From Candidatus Dormiibacterota bacterium (GTDB lineage Bacteria; Chloroflexota; Dormibacteria; Aeolococcales; Bog-877), in NCBI GenBank assembly GCA_030038765.1, contig JASHRA010000235.1, forward strand, positions 1-5,752: 5,752 nt of DNA. Reading direction: 5' to 3'. Positions 1 through 4,722 of the stretch are shown one piece after another. A model generated the notes under the pieces. That model ran no database searches. It had not been told where the DNA came from and worked only from the letters and a program-made list of their open reading frames with translations. Each line of letters starts with the position of its first letter. Position 1 is the first letter of the stretch. The translations under genes and the position numbers were made by a program.

Positions 1-18
1 GGGGAGCACCTCACTGAT

Positions 19-29
19 TCGTGACACGA
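19..29. repeat. Perfect 11-bp inverted repeat (possible operator)
   Basis: TCGTG-A-CACGA is a perfect palindrome around a single central A. It lies about 30 bases before the first small ORF and about 225 bases before the peptidase gene. Its arms and position would suit a small dimeric repressor, but an 11-bp palindrome can arise by chance and no -10 box is visible right beside it. Operator function is an inference. Confidence 0.25.
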
Positions 30-49
30 TGCACTTTCCCGCATGAAGC

Positions 50-256
50 ATGGCGATCCTTGCTCGCGACGCAGGCGGGAGAGGAGCCCCGCAACGCTCC
101 ACGCAGGTCGCCAGCGGAGGCCGCCGGCGCACCCACGAGCACGACCGCGCCGACTCAAGAAATGGAGGGTATAGTGAGGTCACTCTGGCCGACGCGACAC
201 GCGGCATCGGCGTCGTGGAAACCACAAAGGGGGTGGGGCTGGAGGTAGAGCCGTGA
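50..256 (+). CDS. Doubtful small ORF (68 aa) coupled to the peptidase gene
   Basis: An ATG-initiated frame of 68 codons whose TGA stop overlaps the GTG start of the following peptidase gene (GTGA). I do not recognise the product. The N-terminal half is rich in Arg, Gly and Ser and low in complexity; the last 25 residues, ending VETTKGVGLEVEP, look more like ordinary protein and have the better codon pattern. There is no good Shine-Dalgarno sequence before the ATG, and A/T third positions are commoner than in the neighbouring genes. ImmA/IrrE peptidases are often preceded by an XRE-type DNA-binding gene, but no helix-turn-helix is visible here. The frame may be a decayed or frameshifted remnant, a leader peptide, or non-coding. 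The GTGA overlap, also used at pyrF, is the main argument that at least its 3' part is translated. Confidence 0.3.
   Translation: MAILARDAGGRGAPQRSTQVASGGRRRTHEHDRADSRNGGYSEVTLADATRGIGVVETTKGVGLEVEP
173..184. promoter_or_regulatory. Inverted repeat AGTGA-GG-TCACT next to TATAGT
   Basis: Perfect 5-bp arms separated by GG, overlapping a TATAGT hexamer at 170-175 that resembles a -10 box. A transcript from it would begin near 182 and give the peptidase gene a leader of about 70 bases. No TTGACA-like -35 is visible at the right distance, so the site may be an activator- or repressor-controlled promoter, or chance. It lies inside the doubtful small ORF; if it is a real promoter, that ORF is less likely to be a gene. 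Confidence 0.3.
241..245 (+). promoter_or_regulatory. Ribosome binding site deciding the peptidase start
   Basis: GGAGG lies seven bases before the GTG at 253. Upstream in that frame there is a double stop (TAGTGA, 172-177) with no start codon after it, so the GTG is the only well-supported start of the peptidase gene. Confidence 0.75.
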
Positions 257-783
257 GCCTGGGCAACGGGACCCTGATCCGACAGGACCAGATTGCCAAG
301 GACGCGGAGGGGTTGCTGCGAACGGTCTGGAACGAGGGCTCGGCCGAGGTGCCCTTGCCCGTGGACCCGGTCCGGATCGCCCGCAGCATGGGCGTCGAGG
401 TCTTCGACGCCCACCTGGAGGCGGCGGTCTCGGGGGCCATCGTCAAGGAGCGGGGCGAGGACCCCGTCATCCTGTTGAATGCCTCCGACAGCCGCAATCG
501 CAAGCGCTTCAGCTGCGCCCACGAGATCGGGCACTACGTGCGCCGGACGCAGACGGGCGCCTCCGAGGGGTACGAGTTCGTCGACCTGCGGGGCCCGCTC
601 TCGGCGCAGGGGACGGAGGGGGAGGAGATCTACGCCAACCGCTTCGCCGCCAGCCTGCTGATGCCGGAGCAGCTGGTGCGCAGCCTGCGACGCGACGGGT
701 TGCCGCTGGTCGAGCTGGCCTTCCGTTTCCGCGTCTCCGAGGACGCCATGCGCTTCCGCCTCGAGCACCTCGGTCTGCTCTGA
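253..783 (+). CDS. ImmA/IrrE-family zinc metallo-endopeptidase
   Basis: A 176-residue single-domain protein. The zinc site HEIGH sits at residues 90-94, where H90 and H94 would bind zinc and E91 would activate water. The downstream E-x-x-A-N-x-F-A-x-x-LLMP motif supplies the third ligand, E125, at residues 125-138. A short hydrophobic strand (VILLN, 72-76) precedes the active helix, and the C-terminal FRVSEDAMRFRLEHLGL segment is typical of the family. Family members cleave DNA-binding repressors: ImmA cuts the ICEBs1 repressor, and IrrE/PprI cuts DdrO after DNA damage. There is no fused helix-turn-helix, no signal peptide and no membrane helix, so it should act in the cytoplasm on a separate protein. 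No obvious repressor substrate is encoded beside it. Its stop directly abuts the next start, so the two are almost certainly co-translated. Family assignment is firm; substrate and trigger are unknown. Confidence 0.92.
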   Translation: MSLGNGTLIRQDQIAKDAEGLLRTVWNEGSAEVPLPVDPVRIARSMGVEVFDAHLEAAVSGAIVKERGEDPVILLNASDSRNRKRFSCAHEIGHYVRRTQTGASEGYEFVDLRGPLSAQGTEGEEIYANRFAASLLMPEQLVRSLRRDGLPLVELAFRFRVSEDAMRFRLEHLGLL

Positions 784-1197
784 ATGGCCACCACCATCAG
801 CCCGGAGACGAGCCAGAACGGCAAGAGCGCGGCCACCGCCAGCGACCAGCAGCGGCGCCGGGTGCGGGCCGTGGCCCAGCGCGCCATCCGGGGGTTGGCA
901 GCCACCCCGCTGGACCAGCTGGACATCCTGGAGCAATCCCAGCTGCAGCGACAGAGGCAGCTCGGCGACCGGCGCCAGCGGCTGGCCGACCGGCTGCTCT
1001 TGGTCCTGGGCTCCCAGCTGGCGGTCGCCGACATCGTCTTCCTCGCCTACGTCCAGTTCGGGGTGCATTGGCACGTGCCCCAACCGGTGATCACCGCCTG
1101 GCTCGCCTTCACCCTGGTCCAGGTGCTGGGGATCGCCCTGGCGGTGGTCCGGGTGACGCTACAGCCGGCGCCCCGGTCCTCGGGCAGGACCCTCTGA
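784..1197 (+). CDS. Small membrane protein with two predicted helices, partner of the peptidase
   Basis: A 137-residue protein that I cannot assign to a named family. The ATG follows the peptidase stop with no gap (TGAATG) and has no Shine-Dalgarno sequence of its own, so translation probably depends on ribosomes finishing the peptidase. Residues 1-20 are a Ser/Thr/Ala-rich tail; residues 21-70 are a strongly basic, Gln-rich, probably helical stretch (QQRRRVRAVAQR, then QLQRQRQLGDRRQRLADR). Two hydrophobic segments follow at about 71-91 and 102-122, joined by a short loop with H95, W96, H97 and paired prolines P99 and P101. The positive N-terminus predicts both ends facing the cytoplasm. D83 and Q78 in the first helix are unusual for a plain anchor and could mediate assembly. 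It may be the target, sensor or effector of the peptidase, which is inference from coupling alone. Confidence 0.75.
   Translation: MATTISPETSQNGKSAATASDQQRRRVRAVAQRAIRGLAATPLDQLDILEQSQLQRQRQLGDRRQRLADRLLLVLGSQLAVADIVFLAYVQFGVHWHVPQPVITAWLAFTLVQVLGIALAVVRVTLQPAPRSSGRTL
1175..1191. terminator. Weak hairpin between converging transcripts
   Basis: GGTCCT and AGGACC form a 6-bp stem with a 5-base loop at the very end of the membrane-protein gene, between that gene and the converging tRNA. No T-run follows on either strand, so it is at best a weak or factor-assisted stop. It may equally be chance in GC-rich coding DNA. Confidence 0.2.
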
Positions 1198-1216
1198 CCG
1201 GAGTCGGCCTCGCGCG

Positions 1217-1293
1217 TGGTCGGGGAGACAGGACTCGAACCTGCGACCCCCAGTCCCCCAGACTGGTGCGCTAACCACCTGCGCCACTCCCCG
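1217..1293 (-). tRNA. tRNA-Pro (anticodon GGG)
   Basis: Read on the minus strand it folds into a full cloverleaf. The acceptor stem CGGGGAG pairs perfectly with CTCCCCG; the D stem is GCGC/GCGC; the anticodon stem is CCAGT/ACTGG; the T arm carries TTCGAGT. The loop CTGGGGG gives anticodon GGG (1257-1259), reading CCC and CCU, with G at position 37 as usual for proline tRNAs. The discriminator is A (1220) and the CCA end is encoded (1217-1219), so no tailing is needed. Without CCA the body is 74 nt. Its 3' end faces the peptidase/membrane-protein cassette, ending 19 bases from that cassette's last codon. tRNA 3' ends are common integration targets. Confidence 0.97.
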
Positions 1294-1310
1294 AGGCGAG
1301 GCCGGTCCCG

Positions 1311-1319
1311 AGCATAGCA
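1311..1319 (-). promoter_or_regulatory. Extended -10 promoter for tRNA-Pro
   Basis: On the minus strand TGCTATGCT matches an extended -10 element (TGnTAnnnT). Transcription would begin near 1304, giving an 11-base leader before the tRNA 5' end at 1293. No convincing -35 hexamer is seen, which the TG extension can offset. Confidence 0.4.
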
Positions 1320-1324
1320 GGGAC

Positions 1325-1330
1325 TAGAAT
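1325..1330 (+). promoter_or_regulatory. Possible -10 box for the zinc-ribbon/pyrF operon
   Basis: TAGAAT lies 11 bases before the ATG at 1342, so a transcript would start only a few bases before the start codon. No -35 match is visible 16-18 bases upstream. The short AT-rich patch in a very GC-rich gap between divergent genes is the main support. Confidence 0.3.
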
Positions 1331-1341
1331 TCGCAGCGGTC

Positions 1342-1536
1342 ATGCCCTGGATGCGCCACTGCGGAAACTGCGGGCGGGAGTTCCCCATCTACCGCCTGGC
1401 GGCGGTGCTCCTGGACGGAGAGCTGCAGTCGGTCTGCCCGGGCTGCATGCAGAGCGAGCACGACCGGATCCAGGTTCCCTACGCGCCCCAGGCCCCGGGG
1501 GCAGCCCAGACCAGCACCTCGCGCACGTCCTGGTGA
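1342..1536 (+). CDS. Small zinc-ribbon protein upstream of pyrF
   Basis: A 64-residue protein with two CXXC knuckles, C7-G-N-C10 and C32-P-G-C35, separated by 21 residues. This is the layout of a zinc ribbon, with a hydrophobic YRLAAVLLDG strand-turn between the knuckles. The tail from residue 42 is rich in Pro, Ala, Ser and Thr and probably disordered. Small treble-clef and zinc-ribbon proteins of this size often contact nucleic acid or other proteins, but no specific role can be read here. Its TGA overlaps the pyrF GTG by four bases, so the two are one transcription and translation unit. There is no strong Shine-Dalgarno sequence before the ATG; an in-frame ATG at 1351 is possible but would leave only three residues before the first cysteine. 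It could also act mainly as a translated leader for pyrF. Confidence 0.7.
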   Translation: MPWMRHCGNCGREFPIYRLAAVLLDGELQSVCPGCMQSEHDRIQVPYAPQAPGAAQTSTSRTSW

Positions 1537-2378
1537 GCCGCGGCCCCTTCCGGGAGCGGCTCGAGGCGTCGATCTCCCGGGTGGGGGCCCCGCTCTGCGT
1601 CGGCCTCGACCCGGACCCCGCGCAGCTGCCCGAGGGGCTGTCGCGCGATCTCTCCGGGGTGCGCCACTTCTGCCTCTCGCTGATCGAGGCCACCGCGCCC
1701 TGCGCCGCCGCCTACAAGCCCAACCTCGCCTTCTTCGAGCGCTTCGGCGGGCCCGGCCTGGAACTTCTGCGTGAGCTCGTCGCCGAGGCCGGGACGCGGG
1801 CGCCGGTGATCGCGGATGCCAAGCGGGGGGACATCGGCAGCACCGCCCGCGCCTACGCCGAGGCCCTCTACGACGAGCTCGGGGCCGACGCCTGCACGGT
1901 CAGTCCCTACCTCGGCGGGGACTCGGTGCGCCCCTTCATCGAGCGAGCGGACCGCTTCGCCTACGTCCTCTGCCACACCAGCAACGAGGGCGCCTCCGAG
2001 TTCCAGGAGCAGGGCCTGGGGGAGGGGGGACGGCCCCTCTACCTGGAGGTCGCGCTCCGGGCCCGCTCCTGGGACCAGCTGGGCACCGTCGGCCTGGTGG
2101 TGGGAGCCACCTGGCCGGAGCAGCTGGCACGGGTCCGGGCGCTGACGCCGGAGCTGCCCCTGCTGCTCCCGGGGGTGGGCGCCCAGGGCGCCCTCCTGGA
2201 GGAGACGGTGCGGGCGGCCAGCGGTCCCGAGGGCAGCGCCCCCTACCTCGTCACCATCTCTCGCGGCATCGCCCAGGCGGGCTCGGGAGCGGACTTCGCC
2301 GCCGCTGCCGCCGCCGCCGCCGAGCGCTTCCGGGGGGAGCTCGCTACGGCCCTCGGGAACTTGCCCAGCCCGGGCTGA
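1533..2378 (+). CDS. pyrF: Orotidine 5'-phosphate decarboxylase
   Basis: A 281-residue TIM-barrel enzyme that decarboxylates OMP to UMP, the last step of de novo pyrimidine synthesis, in the cytoplasm. LCVGLDPDP at 21-29 is the first substrate strand; YKPN at 61-64 carries a conserved lysine; the catalytic signature IADAKRGD lies at 93-100 with D95, K97 and D100. SPYLGGDSV (124-132), the LLPGVGAQG phosphate loop (211-219) and ISRGI with R244 (242-246) complete the site. The DAKRGDIGST form and the length match the longer type-2 PyrF group (about 270-290 residues) rather than the about 230-residue E. coli type. Translation probably depends on coupling, because the GTG start overlaps the zinc-ribbon stop and no Shine-Dalgarno sequence precedes it. 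Residues 256-263 are eight alanines. No other pyr gene is visible in the window. Confidence 0.95.
   Translation: MSRGPFRERLEASISRVGAPLCVGLDPDPAQLPEGLSRDLSGVRHFCLSLIEATAPCAAAYKPNLAFFERFGGPGLELLRELVAEAGTRAPVIADAKRGDIGSTARAYAEALYDELGADACTVSPYLGGDSVRPFIERADRFAYVLCHTSNEGASEFQEQGLGEGGRPLYLEVALRARSWDQLGTVGLVVGATWPEQLARVRALTPELPLLLPGVGAQGALLEETVRAASGPEGSAPYLVTISRGIAQAGSGADFAAAAAAAAERFRGELATALGNLPSPG
2298..2321 (+). repeat. GCC triplet run encoding eight alanines in pyrF
   Basis: Eight consecutive alanine codons, seven GCC and one GCT, near the C-terminus in what should be the last barrel helix. Such runs can slip in replication, but only by whole codons. The single GCT interruption may limit this. 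Confidence 0.6.
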
Positions 2379-2404
2379 CCCACCCGTCGCGCCGGGTGTA
2401 GCCT
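2375..2404 (+). promoter_or_regulatory. Candidate promoter for the lipoprotein gene
   Basis: CTGACC (2375-2380, four of six matches to TTGACA, overlapping the pyrF stop) lies 18 bases before TAGCCT (2399-2404), a TAnnnT-type -10. Seven bases then precede the ATG at 2412, so the transcript would have essentially no leader. Both elements are weak taken separately; spacing and position are the support. Confidence 0.35.
2381..2398. terminator. Six-bp hairpin after pyrF
   Basis: CACCCG and CGGGTG pair perfectly around the 6-base loop TCGCGC, starting two bases after the pyrF stop. No T-run follows, so it is not a standard intrinsic terminator. It occupies the spacer of the candidate lipoprotein promoter, so it may instead be a binding site or chance. 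Confidence 0.3.
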
Positions 2405-2411
2405 TCCAGGG

Positions 2412-3131
2412 ATGGGGAAGCGGTCCCGGCTCCTCTGCCTGGTCCTGCCGGCCCTCCTGGCCCTGCTCCTGGGCGCCACCGGGTGCGCCCCCGCGGCCCG
2501 CCCGCAACCACGGCGAACCCCCCGGCCCAGCCCCACCGCCACCCCGCTGCCGAGCCAGCTGACCGTCATCGCTCCCCTCGGCGTCAACATCCGCAGCGCC
2601 CCCTCACTCCAGGCCTCGGTCGTGGGCGAGCTGGCCCAGGGCGCGACCGCCCAGCTGGTCTCCCACACCAGTCAGCAGGGCGGCTGGTGGCAGATCACCG
2701 GGTCGGCCGGCTCGGGCTGGGTCAGCGCCGACCCCCAGTACACCTCGACCGAGTCCTTCGAGACCTACGAGGCCGGCGGTGCGGTCTCCTGGTCGGTGAT
2801 GTACGAGACGGGTTGGACCTTCTCCGCCGTGAGCGCCGCCGAGGTCGAGTTCACCGATTCCAGCGGCGGCGCGGTCACCTTCTACAGCGCCCCCTCCACC
2901 GCCTCGCTGCCGGCCGCGGCCCCCAGCGGAGCGACCCAGAAGAGCGTCGGCAGCACCGAGGTCTACGGCTTCACCGCCCCCCTGGTCACCTACGTCAGCA
3001 GCACCTCCTACGAGGCCTCGGTGGAGCTGCAGGCGGTGCCCGGGCTGGCCCTCCTCATCACCTGCGAGCTGCCCGCCGCCGGGGGAGCCGCGACCCTGCA
3101 GCTCTTCCTCCAGACGGTCTACATCGCCTAG
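2412..3131 (+). CDS. Secreted lipoprotein with an SH3b domain
   Basis: A 239-residue exported protein. Residues 1-24 are a signal peptide with a basic start (KRSR) and a Leu-rich core, ending in a lipobox-like ATGC with C25 as the probable lipidated residue. Residues 26-48 are a Pro/Arg/Thr-rich linker, as in many surface proteins of Gram-positive or monoderm type. Residues about 49-109 form a bacterial SH3 (SH3b) domain, with the typical LGVNIRSAPSLQASVVGEL segment and a closing GWW...GSGWV portion. Such domains usually bind cell-wall peptides or other surface ligands. The remaining 130 residues are Ser/Thr/Ala/Val-rich, look mostly beta-stranded, and match no domain I recognise. There is no catalytic hydrolase signature, so it is more likely a binding or sensing protein than a lysin. 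It is 33 bases from pyrF and may have its own promoter. Confidence 0.85.
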   Translation: MGKRSRLLCLVLPALLALLLGATGCAPAARPQPRRTPRPSPTATPLPSQLTVIAPLGVNIRSAPSLQASVVGELAQGATAQLVSHTSQQGGWWQITGSAGSGWVSADPQYTSTESFETYEAGGAVSWSVMYETGWTFSAVSAAEVEFTDSSGGAVTFYSAPSTASLPAAAPSGATQKSVGSTEVYGFTAPLVTYVSSTSYEASVELQAVPGLALLITCELPAAGGAATLQLFLQTVYIA

Positions 3132-3177
3132 TCCGGGGCGGCGGGTCCTGGGCCCGGCCCGGCGGAGCGACGATGGG

Positions 3178-3630
3178 TCACGGCTCCCTTCCTCGGAGCA
3201 TGCGCTCGGCGATTCCGAGAAGGAGTTGGCGCTCGCCGCCCCGCAGGTCCCGGACCAGCGGGGCCAGCGCTCGGACCACCTCCCCGTAGCCGAGCTCGGC
3301 CAGCGCCGCTCCCTCCCGCGTGATCAGGACCTCGACCGAGCGGCCGTCTCCGCCCCCCGGGCACCGCAGCAGCAGACCGCGCGCCTCGGCGCGGTCCACC
3401 AGCCCGCTGAGGGTGGACCTCTCCAGTCCCAGGTGGCGCGCCAGGGAGCTCATCTTGGGCGTGTGATCGCGGAGGATCCCCAGCAGCCGCATCTGGGTGA
3501 GAGAGAGCTCGTGCCGGGTCGCCACCCTGCTCAGCACCGCCACGACGGAGAAGGTGACCTGCACCAGGCTGTCCACCAGGGCCTCGTCGGCTCCCGTCCC
3601 GCCTGACCGCCGCCGCCGGCTCGCAGCCAT
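3178..3630 (-). CDS. MarR-family transcriptional repressor
   Basis: A 150-residue winged-helix protein. Helices at about 15-38 form the dimer and ligand region. LTQMRLLGILRDH (44-56) leads into the helix-turn-helix: SSLARHLGL (61-69) and the recognition helix RSTLSGLVDRAEARGL (71-86). The wing follows with the family D-x-R motif, D95-G-R97, then VEVLIT. The C-terminal helix (about 126-146) completes the dimer interface. MarR proteins repress genes for drug, phenolic or oxidant responses and release DNA on ligand binding or cysteine oxidation. Here the only cysteine is C90 in the wing, so an OhrR-type N-terminal sensor cysteine is absent. The start at 3630 is chosen for its Shine-Dalgarno sequence; a longer frame back to 3723 would run over the promoter and into the divergent gene. 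It very likely controls itself and the divergent oxidoreductase. Confidence 0.93.
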   Translation of the reverse strand: MAASRRRRSGGTGADEALVDSLVQVTFSVVAVLSRVATRHELSLTQMRLLGILRDHTPKMSSLARHLGLERSTLSGLVDRAEARGLLLRCPGGGDGRSVEVLITREGAALAELGYGEVVRALAPLVRDLRGGERQLLLGIAERMLRGREP

Positions 3631-3635
3631 CGCCA

Positions 3636-3640
3636 CCTCC
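3636..3640 (-). promoter_or_regulatory. Ribosome binding site deciding the MarR start
   Basis: On the minus strand GGAGG is followed by TGGCG and then ATG at 3630. This supports the short N-terminus beginning MAASRRRR. Confidence 0.75.
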
Positions 3641-3663
3641 GCCCAGGGTCCGCGTCGCGGGCC

Positions 3664-3671
3664 ATTATAAT
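3664..3671. promoter_or_regulatory. Symmetric -10 box shared by divergent promoters
   Basis: ATTATAAT is its own reverse complement and contains a perfect TATAAT on each strand (3666-3671 on plus, 3664-3669 on minus). Plus transcription would start near 3678, leaving about 29 bases before the oxidoreductase ATG. Minus transcription would start near 3657, leaving about 26 bases before the MarR ATG. The only -35-like match is a poor one on minus (CTGAAT, 3687-3692, spacer 17); none is seen on plus. The block stands out sharply in surrounding GC-rich DNA. Confidence 0.6.
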
Positions 3672-3686
3672 TCGGAGTACGAACTA
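3668..3686. promoter_or_regulatory. Candidate MarR operator
   Basis: TAATTCG-GAGTA-CGAACTA is a 19-bp imperfect palindrome: 7-bp arms with one mismatch and a 5-bp centre. Size and symmetry suit a MarR dimer. It covers the -10 and start region of the oxidoreductase promoter and the spacer region of the MarR promoter, so one bound dimer could block both directions. Binding is inferred from position and symmetry. Confidence 0.55.
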
Positions 3687-3706
3687 ATTCAGCGAGGCTG
3701 GGGCGA

Positions 3707-4660
3707 ATGAAGGCCGCGGTCATGTCTTCGGCGGGGGCTCCCCCCCGATATGGCGACTTCCCGGATCCGGTGGCGAAGGGCGAGCACGAGATGGTGGTGC
3801 GGGTCCTGGCTTCGGGCCTGCACCCGACCGTCCGGACCCGTGCCTCCGGGTCCCACTACACCGGCGCCGGCCAGCTGCCCCTGGTGCCCGGCGTGGACGG
3901 TGTCGGGCGAGGGCCCGACGGCCTCCTGCGCTACTTCGCCCTCGGGCCGACGGCACTGGGGGCGATGGCCGAGCGGACGGTGATCGACACGCGGCTCAGC
4001 GTCGTCGTCCCAGAGCCCGCCGACGCCGTCACCCTGGCGGCGGCGATGAACCCGGCCCTGTCCTCCTGGGTGCCGCTGCGCTCCCGGGTGCGGCTGGAGG
4101 CAGGCCAGGGCGTGCTGGTACTCGGCGCCACCGGCCAGGCGGGCAGGCTCGCGGTGCAGGTGGCGAGGCGCCTCGGGGCCGGCGTGGTGATCGCGGCGGG
4201 CCGCAACCCCGAGCAGCTGGCGCGCCTGCCGCAGCTGGGCGCGAGCGCCCTCGTCAGGCTGGGCGAGCCGGATGCCGACCCTGCGCTGGGCGAGCTCGGC
4301 GCCGGCGTAGACGTGGTGCTCGACTACGTCTGGGGCGACACTGCGGCCAGGGTCATGGCCGCCCTCGCAAGTCACCGCTCCGAGCCGACCCGGCCTCTCA
4401 CCTGGGTCCACATCGGGTCGATGGCGGGGCCCACGGCACCGATCCCGGGAGCGGCGCTGCGCTCCGCCCGCCTCCAGGTCATCGGCAGCGGCCAGGGCTC
4501 CAACAGTCCCTCGCAGATCCTGGCCCAGCTACCCGACCTGGTCCTGGCCATCCGCCAGGGGGCCTTCGAGGTCGACGCCCGGGCGGTCCCCCTGCCCGAG
4601 GTCGAGCAGGCGTGGCTGGACTCGACAGGGGGCGGCCAGCGCCTGGTTCTGGTCCCCTGA
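3707..4660 (+). CDS. Quinone oxidoreductase-like MDR-family NAD(P)H reductase
   Basis: A 317-residue medium-chain dehydrogenase/reductase. The N-terminal GroES-like substrate domain covers about residues 1-115, with the conserved LVPGVDGVG turn at 59-67. The Rossmann domain follows, with the VLVLGATGQAGRLAVQVAR dinucleotide-binding segment at 136-154 (A-x-G-x-x-G form typical of the quinone oxidoreductase branch). DVVLDYVWG lies near 203-211. The catalytic and structural zinc cysteines of alcohol dehydrogenases are absent, so it should be a zinc-free reductase of quinones, enones or similar electrophiles, probably using NADPH. No strong Shine-Dalgarno sequence is seen; GAGG (3694-3697) lies nine bases before the ATG. 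The divergent MarR gene and shared operator suggest induction by a substrate or a related toxic compound. The exact substrate cannot be read from the sequence. Confidence 0.9.
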   Translation: MKAAVMSSAGAPPRYGDFPDPVAKGEHEMVVRVLASGLHPTVRTRASGSHYTGAGQLPLVPGVDGVGRGPDGLLRYFALGPTALGAMAERTVIDTRLSVVVPEPADAVTLAAAMNPALSSWVPLRSRVRLEAGQGVLVLGATGQAGRLAVQVARRLGAGVVIAAGRNPEQLARLPQLGASALVRLGEPDADPALGELGAGVDVVLDYVWGDTAARVMAALASHRSEPTRPLTWVHIGSMAGPTAPIPGAALRSARLQVIGSGQGSNSPSQILAQLPDLVLAIRQGAFEVDARAVPLPEVEQAWLDSTGGGQRLVLVP

Positions 4661-4669
4661 CCTGGGCCA

Positions 4670-4722
4670 CCGGCCCCGGACCGGACCTGGCTGCAGCGCA
4701 GGGCCCGGGCGGGCGGGGCCGG
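4670..4722. terminator. Long inverted repeat between convergent genes
   Basis: CCGGCCCCG (4670-4678) and CGGGGCCGG (4714-4722) form perfect 9-bp arms around a 35-base interior, which itself contains a CTGC-AGC-GCAG mini-stem. It fills the gap between the converging oxidoreductase and recombinase genes and could slow polymerase from both sides. Neither side has a T-run, so intrinsic termination is uncertain. Confidence 0.35.

Noticed and set aside
1..24. Tail of an upstream gene ending in TGA at 22-24
   Set aside because: Only seven codons are available, with nothing to recognise. A stop so close to the edge is expected by chance.
1068..1274. Plus-strand ORF running across the tRNA, containing GDRTRTCDPQSP
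   Set aside because: This peptide is the well-known false translation of a tRNA gene read antisense; the cloverleaf is unambiguous.
1479..2507. A 342-codon open frame on the minus strand covering pyrF
   Set aside because: It is the mirror of a strongly supported pyrF. Its protein is low-complexity (Gly, Ala, Arg, Glu, Pro) with no motif, as expected antisense to GC-rich coding DNA.
3132..3177. Terminator between the lipoprotein and MarR genes
   Set aside because: The 46-base gap is GC-rich and can fold in several ways, but no single stem stands out and there is no T-run.
3631..3723. Longer N-terminus for the MarR protein starting at 3723
   Set aside because: It would run over the shared promoter and into the oxidoreductase coding region. 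The ATG at 3630 has its own GGAGG, and the extra residues do not belong to the MarR fold.
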